NCBI RefSeq assembly: GCF_005280195.1
Contig: NZ_SZPR01000012.1
Span: 334,861-398,860, forward strand
Origin: Streptomyces galbus
GTDB lineage: Bacteria; Actinomycetota; Actinomycetes; Streptomycetales; Streptomycetaceae
Reading direction: 5' to 3'
Length of the DNA: 64,000 nucleotides
Part shown: positions 53,100-61,907 of the stretch, piece after piece
How the letters are laid out: the number at the start of each line of letters is the position of its first letter
Position numbering within the stretch: position 1 is the stretch's first letter
Position numbers and translations under genes: made by a program
Notes under the pieces: generated by a model
What the model saw: only the letters and a program-made list of their open reading frames with translations
Databases searched by the model: none
What the model was told of the DNA's origin: nothing

Positions 53100-53774
53100 A
53101 TGTCCGCCGCGCTGCCGCCCTTCCCGCACACCGAGGAGCCCTTCGGCCGAACCGAGTTGCTCCAGCTCGACACCACCGCCCACGAACCCGACGCGTGCCT
53201 GCGGGCCGACGCCGCCCGCAACCGGGCCCGGCTGCTGGACGCCGCCGCCCGGCTGGTCGCGGAACACGGCGCGGCCGGGGTCACGATGGAGGCGGTGGCC
53301 GCCGCGGCGAACGTCGGCAAGGGCACCGTCTTCCGCCGCTTCGGTGACCGTACCGGTCTGCTGACCGCGCTGCTGGACCACTCCGAGAAGAAGTTCCAGG
53401 CCGCCTTCCTCGGCGGACCGCCCCCGCTCGGGCCCGGCGCGCCGCCCGTGGAGCGGCTGCGCGCGTTCGGCTGCGCCATGCTGCGGCGCTCGGCCGAACA
53501 GCTCGACCTGCAACTGGCGGCCGAACCCAGCGCGGACCGCCGCTTCGCCTCGCCCCCGCTGCGGGTGCTGCACGGCCACGTCGCCCTGCTGCTGCGCCAG
53601 GCGGTGCCGGACGCGGACACCGAACTGGTCGCGCACACGCTCATGGGCTACCTCAACCCCGTGCTCATCCACCACCTCACCCGTCAGTGCGGGATGCCGC
53701 TGGAGCGGCTGGAGGCCGGCTGGAGGGACCTGGTCGACCGGGTGACGGCAACGGCCCCGGACACCGCCGGCTGA
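53100..53774 (+). CDS. TetR-family repressor
   Basis: 224 residues from ATG 53100 (a GTG six codons earlier is possible). A 35-residue N-terminal extension precedes the helix-turn-helix (about 40-90; RARLLDAAARLVAEHG, GVTMEAVAAAANVGKGTVFRRF). The ligand domain is helical. Divergent from the FMN reductase gene with duplicated operators, so it probably represses that gene and itself. Confidence 0.9.
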   Translation: MSAALPPFPHTEEPFGRTELLQLDTTAHEPDACLRADAARNRARLLDAAARLVAEHGAAGVTMEAVAAAANVGKGTVFRRFGDRTGLLTALLDHSEKKFQAAFLGGPPPLGPGAPPVERLRAFGCAMLRRSAEQLDLQLAAEPSADRRFASPPLRVLHGHVALLLRQAVPDADTELVAHTLMGYLNPVLIHHLTRQCGMPLERLEAGWRDLVDRVTATAPDTAG

Positions 53775-53867
53775 CCGGTCACAGGCTCCAACTCCTGACC
53801 TGCGGAAGGGGGTTGACGGCCCCCGGGCGGTGGGGCACGGCGGGCTTCTGCCAAGATGCGGTACGTC

Positions 53868-54905
53868 ATGGTGCAGATCCCCGACCCGCCCGCGCCGCCG
53901 TCGTCGCCGGCGTCGCGCCCCGTGCCCACGAGCGCCGACGTGGCCCGCCTGGCCGGCGTCTCGCGCGCCACCGTCTCCTACGTGCTGAACAACGCCAGCG
54001 CCGTACGGATCAGTGAGCCCACCCGCCGCCGCGTCCACGAGGCCGCCCGCGAACTCGGCTACGTCCCGCACGCCGCCGCCCGCAGCCTGCGCGCCGGCCA
54101 CAGCCGCATGGTCCTGATGCCCGCCCCGCCCGTGCCCGCCGGCCCGCTCTACAGCCAGTTCGTGCACGACTTCCAGCAGGCCCTCGGCCGGCTCGACTAC
54201 ACCGTCGTCCAGTACGGCGCCAGCGGACTGCGCGGCGACGAGGCCGCCCGCGCCTGGGCCGAGCTGCGGCCGGTCGCCGTCCTGGTGCCGGGCCCCGGCA
54301 TCGGCCCGGAGGGCGTCGCCGTCCTCAAGCGGTCCGGCGCCCGCGCGGTGGTCACGCTGGGCTGCGACCGGGTCGAGGGCGCCCACGCCCTGCTGCTGGA
54401 CCACGAGACCGTCGGCCGGGCCGCCGCCCGGCACCTGTACGCCCGCGGCCGGCGGCGCATCGGCGTCGTGGTGCCCCGGGAGCGGGGCCTGGACATGTTC
54501 TCCCGGCCCCGGCTGGCCGGGGCCCGCGCGGCCCTGGACGGCACGGACGCCACCGTCACCGAGCTGCCCCTCGCCTACACCGAGGAGTCCGCGCGCGCCC
54601 TCGCGGCCCGCTGGCGCGACCTCGGCCTCGACGCCGTGTTCGCGTTCAACGACGAGTACGCCGTGCTGGTGCTGAGCGCCCTCGCCGACCAGGGCGTCCG
54701 CGTCCCCGGGGACACGGCGGTCATCGGCGCCGACGACCTCCTCCTCGGCCGGCTGGTCCGGCCCCGGCTCAGCACCGTCCACATCCGGCTGCCCTCCGGC
54801 CGTGAACTCGCCGAACTGGTCGACCGCGCGGTCCGCCACCCCGGCGCCCCGCCCGAGTCCCGCGAACTGCTCGCGGCCGCGGTCGTGGGACGGGAGTCCA
54901 GCTAG
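53868..54905 (+). CDS. LacI-family regulator
   Basis: 345 residues from ATG 53868; ATG 53856 (MRYVMVQ) is equally possible. The helix-turn-helix is TSADVARLAGVSRATVSYVLNN (positions about 21-42), with the LacI hinge YVPHAAARSLRAG after it. The periplasmic-binding-protein-like sensor domain spans about 75-335. It precedes the aldehyde dehydrogenase gene by 68 bases on the same strand. LacI proteins usually sense sugars; no sugar operon is adjacent, so the target is unclear. Confidence 0.88.
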   Translation: MVQIPDPPAPPSSPASRPVPTSADVARLAGVSRATVSYVLNNASAVRISEPTRRRVHEAARELGYVPHAAARSLRAGHSRMVLMPAPPVPAGPLYSQFVHDFQQALGRLDYTVVQYGASGLRGDEAARAWAELRPVAVLVPGPGIGPEGVAVLKRSGARAVVTLGCDRVEGAHALLLDHETVGRAAARHLYARGRRRIGVVVPRERGLDMFSRPRLAGARAALDGTDATVTELPLAYTEESARALAARWRDLGLDAVFAFNDEYAVLVLSALADQGVRVPGDTAVIGADDLLLGRLVRPRLSTVHIRLPSGRELAELVDRAVRHPGAPPESRELLAAAVVGRESS

Positions 54906-54973
54906 GAACGCGCCCCGCGGGGCGCGACTAGCATGGTGCGGGCTCGACCCGTGGGAACCGAACGGAGAGCCGC

Positions 54974-56410
54974 ATGCCGTTGCTCGACCGCGCCACCTGG
55001 CAACCCGGCCCCCTCACCGGATCCGCGTCCACCGTCACCGAGCCCGCCACCGGCGAGGCGCTCGGCATGGTCACCGCGGCCACCGCCGAGGACGTTGGGC
55101 CGGCCGCCGAGGCAGCCCTGGCCGCCCAGCGGGCGTGGGCCCGCGCCCCGCACCCCGTGCGCGCGGCGGTCCTGCGCAAGGCGGGCGACCTGTTCACCGA
55201 ACACGCCGGTGAACTGCGCGACTGGCTCGTCCGGGAGTCCGGCTCGGTCCCCGGCAAGGCCGACTTCGAGCTGCACGTCGCGGCCCAGGAGTGCTACGAG
55301 GCCGCCGCGCTCGCCTCCCGGCCGGCCGGGCACGTCCTGCCCAGCGAGGCGCCCCGGCTGTCGTACACCCGCCGGGTGCCCGTGGGGGTCGTCGGGGTGA
55401 TCGCGCCGTTCAACTTCCCGCTGATCCTGTCGATCCGGTCGGTCGCGCCCGCGCTGGCCCTGGGCAACGCCGTCGTCCTCAAGCCCGACCCGCGCACCGC
55501 CGTGTGCGGCGGCCTCTCGCTCGCGGCGGTTCTCGCGGCGGCGGGCCTGCCCGACGGTCTGCTGCACGTCCTGCCCGGCGGCCCGCGCACCGGAGCCGCG
55601 CTCGTCGCGGACCCGCGCGTCCCGGTGCTGTCCTTCACCGGCTCCACCGCGGCCGGCCGGGCCGTCGGCGAGGCCGCCGGACGCCACCTCAAGCGCGCCC
55701 ACCTCGAACTCGGCGGGAACTCCGCGCTGGTGGTGCTGGAGGACGCCGACCTCGACGCGGTGGTCTCCACGGCCGCCTGGGGCTCGTTCTTCCACCAGGG
55801 CCAGATCTGCATGACCACCGGCCGCCACCTGGTGCACGCCTCCCTCTACGAGGAGTACGTGGACCGGCTGGCCGCGAAGGCCGACGCGCTCACCGTCGGC
55901 GACCCGTACCGCGACCCGGTCCACCTCGGACCGCTCATCGACGACCGCCAGCTCGCCAGGGTGCACGCCCTGGTGGAGTCCAGCGCGGCGGCCGGCGCGA
56001 AAATCGTGGCCGGCGGCACCCACGAGCGGCTGTTCTACCGGCCGACGGTGCTCGCCGGCGTGGACGACGACACCCCGGCCTACGCCGAGGAGGTCTTCGG
56101 TCCCGTGGCGCCCGTACGGGCCTTCCGCACCCCCGAGGAGGCGGCGGCGCTCGCCGCGCGCAGCGGCCACGGACTGGCCCTCGGCATCGTCACCCGCGAC
56201 ACCGCCCGCGCCCTCGACCTCGCCGAGCGCGTCCCGACCGGGATCGTCCACATCAACGACCAGACGGTCAACGACGAACCCGTGGCGCCCTTCGGCGGGG
56301 TCGCCGCCTCCGGCACCGGCGCCCGCTTCGGCGGCGAGGCCAACCTGCAGGCCTTCACCGACGTGCGCTGGACGACGGTGCGCGGGGACGTGGCGACGTA
56401 CCCCTTCTGA
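54974..56410 (+). CDS. Aldehyde dehydrogenase (benzaldehyde/vanillin-type)
   Basis: 478 residues; GGAGAG precedes the ATG. The catalytic Glu is in ELGGNSAL and the nucleophilic Cys in GQICMTTGR; the FTGSTAAGR loop binds NAD. VGVIAPFNFPLILSIRSVAPALALGNAV is close to enzymes that oxidise benzaldehyde, vanillin or similar aromatic aldehydes. The secreted ring-cleaving dioxygenase at 32381 fits the same theme, but there is no direct link. Confidence 0.88.
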   Translation: MPLLDRATWQPGPLTGSASTVTEPATGEALGMVTAATAEDVGPAAEAALAAQRAWARAPHPVRAAVLRKAGDLFTEHAGELRDWLVRESGSVPGKADFELHVAAQECYEAAALASRPAGHVLPSEAPRLSYTRRVPVGVVGVIAPFNFPLILSIRSVAPALALGNAVVLKPDPRTAVCGGLSLAAVLAAAGLPDGLLHVLPGGPRTGAALVADPRVPVLSFTGSTAAGRAVGEAAGRHLKRAHLELGGNSALVVLEDADLDAVVSTAAWGSFFHQGQICMTTGRHLVHASLYEEYVDRLAAKADALTVGDPYRDPVHLGPLIDDRQLARVHALVESSAAAGAKIVAGGTHERLFYRPTVLAGVDDDTPAYAEEVFGPVAPVRAFRTPEEAAALAARSGHGLALGIVTRDTARALDLAERVPTGIVHINDQTVNDEPVAPFGGVAASGTGARFGGEANLQAFTDVRWTTVRGDVATYPF

Positions 56411-56447
56411 CCGGGGCCCCTTCTGACCGGAGGCGCCGCGGCGGTCC

Positions 56448-56831
56448 CTACTCGGCGGACCCCGACTCCGCCTGCTGCTCGGCGATCTGCTTGCGGACCT
56501 CGTCCATGTCCAGCTTGCGGGCCTGCCCGATGACGTCCGTGAGTGCGGCCTCCGGCAGCGCGCCCGGCTGGGCGAAGATCGCGACCTGGTCGCGCACGAT
56601 CATCAGCGTCGGGATCGACTGGATGCCGAAGGCCGCGGCCAGCTCCGGCTGCGCCTCGGTGTCCACCTTGCCGAACACCAGGTCGGGGTTGTCCTCGGCG
56701 GCCTTCTCGTAGACCGGCGCGAACTGACGGCACGGCCCGCACCAGGCCGCCCAGAAGTCGATCAGGACGAACTCGTTGTCCGTGACGGTCTGGTCGAAGT
56801 TCTCCTTGGTGAGCTCCACGGTGCTGCTCAT
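56448..56831 (-). CDS. trxC: Thioredoxin (TrxC-like)
   Basis: 127 residues; GAGGG lies before the ATG. WCGPC (Cys31/Cys34) and the cis-Pro in SIPTLMIV are intact. A C-terminal tail of about 20 residues (RKQIAEQQAESGSAE) is longer than in the usual 108-residue form. An exact SigR-type promoter (GGAAT-N18-GTT) lies ~65 bases upstream, and from memory S. coelicolor trxC (SCO0885) is a SigR target at this position. It diverges from a disulfide oxidoreductase gene. Confidence 0.93.
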   Translation of the reverse strand: MSSTVELTKENFDQTVTDNEFVLIDFWAAWCGPCRQFAPVYEKAAEDNPDLVFGKVDTEAQPELAAAFGIQSIPTLMIVRDQVAIFAQPGALPEAALTDVIGQARKLDMDEVRKQIAEQQAESGSAE

Positions 56832-56896
56832 GACGTGATTCCCTCTTCCCGGTGCTTCCTGCCAGGTGCGTCCTGGCAGGGCGAAGCCGTCCGCAC

Positions 56897-56923
56897 AACA
56901 CGGCCGGCGGAACGCGTATTCCG
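56897..56923 (-). promoter_or_regulatory. SigR promoter of the thioredoxin gene
   Basis: On the minus strand CGGAAT (56923-56918) and GTT (56899-56897) are separated by exactly 18 bases, matching the disulfide-stress sigma factor consensus GGGAAT-N18-GTT. Expected mRNA start is near 56890, leaving about 60 bases of leader. Confidence 0.82.
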
Positions 56924-56973
56924 CGCCCCTACCCGTGTGGCCGGGCAGCACACTCACCCTCCAGACTGACCCC

Positions 56974-58392
56974 ATGACGGAAACGGAAACCATCGCTTAC
57001 GACGTCGTGGTGCTCGGCGCCGGCCCCGTGGGCGAGAACGTCGCCGACCGCACCCGCGCGGCCGGTCTGTCCACCGCGGTCGTGGAGAGCGAACTGGTCG
57101 GCGGCGAGTGCTCCTACTGGGCCTGCATGCCCAGCAAGGCGCTGCTGCGCCCGGCGATCGCCCGCGCCGACGCCCGCCGCGTCCCGGGCCTCGGCCAGGC
57201 GGTCCAGGGCCCCCTGGACGCCGCCGCGGTCCTCGCCCACCGGGACTACGAGACCTCCCACTGGAAGGACGACGGCCAGGTCCAGTGGCTGGAGGGCGTC
57301 GGCGCCGACCTCTACCGCGGCCAGGGCCGGCTGACGGGCCCCCGTACGGTGAGCGTCGGCGACAAGGTCCTCACCGCCCGCCACGCCGTCGCCGTCTGCA
57401 CCGGCAGCCGCGCCGCCCTCCCCGACCTGCCCGGCCTCGCCGACATCACCCCCTGGACCAGCCGCGAGGCGACCAGCTCCCAGGCCGTGCCGGGCCGGCT
57501 CGTCGTGGTCGGCGGCGGTGTCGTCGCCGTCGAGATGGCCACCGCCTGGCAGGCCCTCGGCTCACGGGTGACCCTCCTGGTCCGCGGCAAGGGCCTGCTG
57601 CCGCGGATGGAGCCCTTCGCCGGGGAACTCGTCGCCGAGGCGCTCACCGAGGCCGGGGCGGACGTGCGCACCGGCACCTCCGTCGCCTCCGTCGCCCGCG
57701 CGGACGACGGCTCGGTCGTCGTCACCACCGACGGCGGCGAGCGGATCGAGACCGACGAGATCCTCTTCGCCACCGGCCGCGCCCCGCGCACCGACGACAT
57801 CGGCCTGGAGACGGTGGGCCTGGAGCCGGGCTCCTGGCTGGACGTCGACGACAGCCTGCGCGTCACCGGCACCGACTGGCTCTACGCGGTCGGCGACGTC
57901 AACCACCGTGCCCTGCTCACCCACCAGGGCAAGTACCAGGCCCGCATCGCGGGCGCCGCCATCGCCGCCCGCGCCTCGGGCGTGCCGCTGCTGGAGACGG
58001 ACCCCTGGGGCGCCCACGCGGCCACCGCCGACCACCACGCCGTACCGCAGGTCGTCTTCACCGACCCCGAGGCGGCGGCCGTGGGCCTGTCGCTGGCGGA
58101 GGCCGAGGAGGCCGGCCACCGGGTGCGCGCCGTGGACGTCGACCTGGCGTCGGTGGCCGGCGCGGGCCTGTACGCCGACGGCTACAAGGGCCGCGCCCGG
58201 ATGGTCGTCGACCTGGAGGAGGAGATCGTCCGCGGGGTGACGCTGGTCGGTCCCGGCGTCGGCGAACTGATCCACTCCGCCACCGTCGCGGTCGCCGGCC
58301 GCGTCCCGGTCAGCCGCCTGTGGCACGCGGTCCCGTCGTACCCGACGATCAGCGAGGTGTGGCTGCGGCTGCTGGAGGCGTACCGGGGGTAG
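56974..58392 (+). CDS. FAD-dependent pyridine nucleotide-disulfide oxidoreductase
   Basis: 472 residues. FAD motif VVVLGAGPVGENVA, redox motif GGECSYWACMPSK with Cys46 and Cys51 (C-x4-C as in mercuric, mycothione and lipoamide reductases), NAD motif VVVGGGVVAVEMA, and a C-terminal HAVPSYPTISE holding the active-site His. It therefore looks catalytically complete, probably reducing a thiol or disulfide substrate with NAD(P)H. The SYWA between the Cys is unusual compared with the classical CLNVGC. It diverges from the SigR-controlled thioredoxin gene. Confidence 0.88.
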   Translation: MTETETIAYDVVVLGAGPVGENVADRTRAAGLSTAVVESELVGGECSYWACMPSKALLRPAIARADARRVPGLGQAVQGPLDAAAVLAHRDYETSHWKDDGQVQWLEGVGADLYRGQGRLTGPRTVSVGDKVLTARHAVAVCTGSRAALPDLPGLADITPWTSREATSSQAVPGRLVVVGGGVVAVEMATAWQALGSRVTLLVRGKGLLPRMEPFAGELVAEALTEAGADVRTGTSVASVARADDGSVVVTTDGGERIETDEILFATGRAPRTDDIGLETVGLEPGSWLDVDDSLRVTGTDWLYAVGDVNHRALLTHQGKYQARIAGAAIAARASGVPLLETDPWGAHAATADHHAVPQVVFTDPEAAAVGLSLAEAEEAGHRVRAVDVDLASVAGAGLYADGYKGRARMVVDLEEEIVRGVTLVGPGVGELIHSATVAVAGRVPVSRLWHAVPSYPTISEVWLRLLEAYRG

Positions 58393-58412
58393 CCCGCTGC
58401 CGGGCCGGGAAC

Positions 58413-58442
58413 CGCCCCGGGCCCCGCCGGGGGTCCGGGGCG
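58413..58442. terminator. Bidirectional terminator between oxidoreductase and deformylase genes
   Basis: Arms 58413-58425 and 58430-58442 (CGCCCCGG-G-CCCC against GGGG-T-CCGGGGCG) pair over 13 positions with one G-U and a 4-base loop. Confidence 0.75.
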
Positions 58443-58446
58443 CGTC

Positions 58447-59091
58447 TCACGGCAGGTCGAAGCCCAGTTCGCGGGCGGCGCGCTCGGGCGTCGGCTGGGC
58501 CCAGCGCTCCACCACGGCGTCCTGCGACGACAGCGAGCGCGTCTCGGCGCGGTCGAGGTAGAGGGTGCCGTCCAGGTGGTCCGTCTCGTGCTGGACGATC
58601 CGGGCGGGCCACCCGGTGACCACCTCGTCCAGCGGGCGGCCGTGTTCGTCTTCGCCGGTCAGCCGCACCCGGGCGGGCCGGGCCACCACGGCCTGCCACC
58701 CCGGCACGCTCAGACAGCCCTCGAAGAACGCGGCACGATCGGTCCCGACGGGCTCGTACGAGGGGTTGACCAGGACCCGGAAGGGCAGCGGCACCCGGCC
58801 ACGGGCCACCCGCACCTCCTGAGGCACCGGTGCCGGGTCCTCGACGACCGCGATCCGCAGCTCCACGCCGACCTGAGGCGCGGCGAGGCCGACGCCGGGG
58901 GCGGCGCGCATGGTCACGCGCAGGGCCTCGACGAAGCGGGCCAGGAGCGCGGGGCCCAACTGGCCGTCGTAGCGCACCGTGCCAGCGCGCAGCACGGGGT
59001 CGCCGGCCGCGACGATGGGCAACGGGCCACCGGCGGAGAGGAGTTCCTCCACGCGCTCGGCAAGGGGCGGGCGACTGGGGGGAGATGCCAT
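58447..59091 (-). CDS. def: Peptide deformylase
   Basis: 214 residues. All three motifs are present: GVGLAAPQVG (67-76), EGCLSV with metal-binding Cys126, and QHETDHLDG with His168, Glu169 and His172. It removes formyl groups from new proteins. It lies 98 bases behind the SigR-controlled TPR gene on the same strand and may be read through from there. A Streptomyces chromosome usually has several def copies; this may be a stress-induced one. Confidence 0.95.
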   Translation of the reverse strand: MASPPSRPPLAERVEELLSAGGPLPIVAAGDPVLRAGTVRYDGQLGPALLARFVEALRVTMRAAPGVGLAAPQVGVELRIAVVEDPAPVPQEVRVARGRVPLPFRVLVNPSYEPVGTDRAAFFEGCLSVPGWQAVVARPARVRLTGEDEHGRPLDEVVTGWPARIVQHETDHLDGTLYLDRAETRSLSSQDAVVERWAQPTPERAARELGFDLP

Positions 59092-59189
59092 CCGGTCAGG
59101 ATGCCACGGCGGCGGGGCGGGGCGGACGAACCACGGGCCCGGCTCCCCGCGGGGAACCGGGCCCGTACGCCTCGCTCGTCCGGCCGCGC

Positions 59190-59561
59190 TCACACCCGCG
59201 CGGACGCGGTGTCGAACTCGCCCGCCAGCGCGGCGGCGATGCGCAGGTGCGACTCCGCCTCCTCGGCGCGCCCCTGGCGCTCCAGGGTGCGGCCGAGCAG
59301 CAGCCGGGCGTAGTGCTCGACCGGGTCGCGCTCGACGAGGACGCGCAGCTCGGCCTCGGCGCGGCGCAGTTGGGCCGAGTGGTAGTAGGCGCGGGCCAGC
59401 AGCAGCCGCGGCCCGGTCTGCCCCGGCACCTCGGCGACCAGCCCGTCCAGGACGCGCGCGGCGGCGGTGTAGTCCTTGGCGTCGAAGAACATCCGGGCCC
59501 GCTCCCAGCGCTCCGCCGGCTCCCCGTGGGCGTAGTACGTGGTGTCGTATGTCGTGTCCAC
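59190..59561 (-). CDS. Tetratricopeptide repeat protein
   Basis: 123 residues from GTG 59561 with AAGGAGG six bases upstream. Three TPR-like helix pairs are visible (about 17-117; WERARMFFDAKDYTAAARVL, PRLLLARAYYHSAQLRRAEA, YARLLLGRTLERQGRAEEAE). No enzyme domain. It begins at a SigR-type promoter, so it probably acts in the thiol-stress response, perhaps as a co-chaperone. The deformylase gene follows. Confidence 0.9.
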   Translation of the reverse strand: MDTTYDTTYYAHGEPAERWERARMFFDAKDYTAAARVLDGLVAEVPGQTGPRLLLARAYYHSAQLRRAEAELRVLVERDPVEHYARLLLGRTLERQGRAEEAESHLRIAAALAGEFDTASARV

Positions 59562-59584
59562 TCGTGACCTCCTTCGACGCCCTC

Positions 59585-59610
59585 AACCCGGGCAGGTAGT
59601 TGAAAATTCC
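59585..59610 (-). promoter_or_regulatory. SigR promoter of the TPR-deformylase pair
   Basis: On the minus strand GGAAT (59610-59606) and GTT (59587-59585) are exactly 18 bases apart, the SigR spacing. The region is locally AT-rich. Expected mRNA start is near 59578, with the TPR ribosome binding site just downstream. Confidence 0.8.
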
Positions 59611-59640
59611 ACAGCCTCGGGCGGGCGGCCGGCTACGGAA

Positions 59641-59670
59641 CTGACGGGCGGCGTGCGGCGGGGCTAGGTT
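59641..59670 (+). promoter_or_regulatory. Promoter of the pirin gene (CTGACG-N18-TAGGTT)
   Basis: CTGACG (59641-59646) and TAGGTT (59665-59670) are 18 bases apart; the -10 ends 6 bases before ATG 59677, suggesting a leaderless mRNA. This also decides the start over GTG 59671. Confidence 0.55.
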
Positions 59671-59676
59671 GTGGAC

Positions 59677-60642
59677 ATGAGCAACCTTGACCGGCAGCCG
59701 GTGCCCGCCGCGTGCGGCGGCCGCGGATTCGTCGTCGCGGAGCCCGTGCGCGAGCTCCTCAGCCCCCGCACGGTCCAGCTCGGCGAGTCGACGGAGGTCC
59801 GCCGGCTGCTGCCCAACCTGGGCCGCAGGATGGTGGGCGCCTGGTGCTTCGTCGACCACTACGGCCCCGACGACATCGCCGACGAGCCCGGGATGCAGGT
59901 TCCCCCGCACCCGCACATGGGCCTGCAGACCGTGAGCTGGCTGCACCAGGGCGAGGTGCTGCACCGCGACTCCACCGGCAGCCTCCAGACGATCCGCCCG
60001 CGCGAGCTGGGTCTGATGACCTCGGGCCGGGCGATCAGCCACTCCGAGGAGAGCCCGAGGCCGCACGCCCGCTTCCTGCACGGCGCGCAGCTGTGGGTCG
60101 CGCTGCCGGACAGCCACCGGCACACCGACCCGCACTTCGAGCACCACGACGACCTGCCGGTCGTCACGGCGCCGGGCCTCGAGGCCACGCTCGTCCTGGG
60201 CTCGCTGGACGGGGCCACCTCGCCCGGCACGACGTACACCCCGATCGTGGGCGCCGACCTGACGCTGGCCCGCGGGGCGGACGTACGGCTGCCGCTGGAG
60301 CCGGACTTCGAGTACGCGGTGCTGTCCATGGCGGGCGAGGCGCACGTCGACGGCGTCCCGGTGCTGCCCGGCTCGATGCTCTACCTCGGCTGCGGCCGCA
60401 CCGGACTCCCGGTCCGCGCAGAGTCGGACGCGAGCCTGATGCTCCTGGGCGGTGAGCCGTTCGAGGAGGAACTGATCATGTTCTGGAACTGGATCGGCCG
60501 CACCCAGAAGGAGATCGAGCAGGCCCGCCGGGACTGGATGACGGGCACGCGCTTCGGCGAGGTCGAGGGCTACGACGGCGCCCCGCTGCGGGCCCCGGAG
60601 CTGCCGGTGACCCCGCTCAAGCCGCGGGGCCGGGTGCGCTGA
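59677..60642 (+). CDS. Pirin-family protein
   Basis: 321 residues, bicupin fold. The N-terminal cupin has metal-binding residues in PPHPHMGLQTVSWLHQGEVLHRDS and SHSEESP; the C-terminal half has the GGEPFEEELIMFWNWIGR signature. Pirins are Fe-dependent and have been reported as quercetinases or redox-linked regulators. Divergent from the SigR-controlled TPR gene. Confidence 0.93.
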   Translation: MSNLDRQPVPAACGGRGFVVAEPVRELLSPRTVQLGESTEVRRLLPNLGRRMVGAWCFVDHYGPDDIADEPGMQVPPHPHMGLQTVSWLHQGEVLHRDSTGSLQTIRPRELGLMTSGRAISHSEESPRPHARFLHGAQLWVALPDSHRHTDPHFEHHDDLPVVTAPGLEATLVLGSLDGATSPGTTYTPIVGADLTLARGADVRLPLEPDFEYAVLSMAGEAHVDGVPVLPGSMLYLGCGRTGLPVRAESDASLMLLGGEPFEEELIMFWNWIGRTQKEIEQARRDWMTGTRFGEVEGYDGAPLRAPELPVTPLKPRGRVR

Positions 60643-60667
60643 CCCGCCCGCCGCGCGCGGGGACCCG

Positions 60668-61069
60668 TCACGCCACGGCGTCGTCGACGGTGTCCCGGAT
60701 GTCCAGGTAGCCGTCCACGCCGGTGATCTCGCAGATCTGCCGGACCTGCGGGGACGGCGCGACCAGGCGCAGCCTGCCCGACCGGTGGGCGCGGATCAGC
60801 AGGGTCAGGAACGTCGAGTCGGCGAAGGTGACGCCGGAGGCGTCGAGGACGACGACGGGGTGCTCCCGCACCGCGCTGTCCAGCGCCTGCGCCAGGGGCG
60901 CGACCGAGTCCATGTCGTAGGCGCCGCGCGGGGCGATCACCCACGCCCCGCGCCGCCCGTACTGCGGCACGCCGGACCCGTGCGGTCCGTGTCCGCCGGT
61001 CCGCTCCAGCCGTGGCGTCCCACCCGCGGGACTCGTGAGGGTGGGCACCGCGGCCTCGTCCCAGGGCAC
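60668..61069 (-). CDS. STAS-domain protein (anti-sigma factor antagonist-like)
   Basis: 133 residues from GTG 61069 (AGGAG upstream). A ~35-residue unstructured head precedes a STAS fold (about 40-133; VVVLDASGVTFADSTFLTLL) whose Ser in FADST is the usual phosphorylation site. Such proteins switch anti-sigma kinases. No anti-sigma or sigma gene is adjacent. It diverges from the small winged-helix gene across an AT-rich region. Confidence 0.88.
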   Translation of the reverse strand: MPWDEAAVPTLTSPAGGTPRLERTGGHGPHGSGVPQYGRRGAWVIAPRGAYDMDSVAPLAQALDSAVREHPVVVLDASGVTFADSTFLTLLIRAHRSGRLRLVAPSPQVRQICEITGVDGYLDIRDTVDDAVA

Positions 61070-61164
61070 CGTCGGCTCCTCCCTGTGGCTCCCTCGCGGG
61101 AGCGCCAGTCGTCGATTGCATGAAATCTATGTCATGTAAATCGATTCTGGCAACCTCTGTCCCC

Positions 61165-61170
61165 TAGAAT
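61165..61170 (+). promoter_or_regulatory. -10 box TAGAAT of the winged-helix gene
   Basis: TAGAAT ends 7 bases before ATG 61178 with no ribosome binding site, favouring 61178 over ATG 61169 as start and a leaderless transcript. An imperfect direct repeat CATGAAATC/CATGTAAATC (61119, 61133) lies upstream. Confidence 0.5.
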
Positions 61171-61177
61171 GCCGGTC

Positions 61178-61510
61178 ATGGTTGGAGTGCCCGCATCACA
61201 CACCGGATGGACGTTCATCACCAGCCACGCGCGCGTCCTGGCTGCCATCGCCGACAATCCGAACGTCCGCGTCCGCGACATCGCCGCGCGCTGCCGGCTC
61301 ACCGAACGGGCCGTCGCGCGGATCATCTCGGACCTCGAGCAGGACGGGTACCTCTCGCACACCCGCCAGGGGCGCACGAACACCTACAGCATCGATCCGG
61401 ACAAGGTCCTGCGGCACCCGGCGGAAGCCGGGCTCACGGTGGCGTCGCTGCTCTCCCTGCTGGTGCAGGACGAGTCCGAGCGCACGGGAGAGCCGGCCGC
61501 CCACCTCTGA
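61178..61510 (+). CDS. Small MarR/ArsR-like winged-helix protein
   Basis: 110 residues. The helix-turn-helix core reads HARVLAAIADNPNVRVRDIA then LTERAVARIISDLEQDGYLS, with a wing SHTRQGRTNTYSID. It lacks a ligand domain apart from a short C-terminal helix. It diverges from the STAS gene and precedes a broken flavoprotein gene (61689). Confidence 0.85.
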   Translation: MVGVPASHTGWTFITSHARVLAAIADNPNVRVRDIAARCRLTERAVARIISDLEQDGYLSHTRQGRTNTYSIDPDKVLRHPAEAGLTVASLLSLLVQDESERTGEPAAHL

Positions 61511-61688
61511 GGCGCGCGGCCCGACCGCACCCACTCCGTGGCGGGCCGGCGCCGGCGTCCACCGGCCGGTGCCGTCATCCGAGACCCCTACCGGTCACCG
61601 CTCGTTCTCCGGCTCACCGGCCGTCCCGTCCCGCCGCCAAGCCCGCCACCGTCACGGCGGCCCAGCCCAGCGCGCTGACGACCGCCAC

Positions 61689-61907
61689 GTGATCACAGTG
61701 ATCAACGGCGCCCTGTGCGACCTCGGCTACACCATCCCCCGCCAGTCGTGGACCTACTGGCACCTCGGCCCCGGCCCGGGCCCGGACTGCTTCGACGACG
61801 AGCGCGGCCACGACTGGGCCCACAGGACCGGCCGCGCGATGGCCGCCAACCTGTACGGCACCGCACGGGCACTGGCCGCGAACCCGCTGGGCGCCCCGCC
61901 CTCCTGG
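61689..61907 (+). pseudogene. C-terminal remnant of a flavodoxin-family NAD(P)H-dependent oxidoreductase
   Basis: In one frame about 73 codons read VITVINGALCDLGYTIPRQS then WTYWHLGPGPGPDCFDD, RTGRAMAANLYGTARALAANP. The C-terminus of flavodoxin-like reductases has the same pattern (LxxLGYTIPPQ, W.GEAGPGPSY, NLxxxARxLxxNP). No upstream FMN-binding half is found, and the frame is not preceded by a usable start. The remainder of 61511-62082 (572 bases, apart from this) holds no recognisable gene. Confidence 0.65.
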
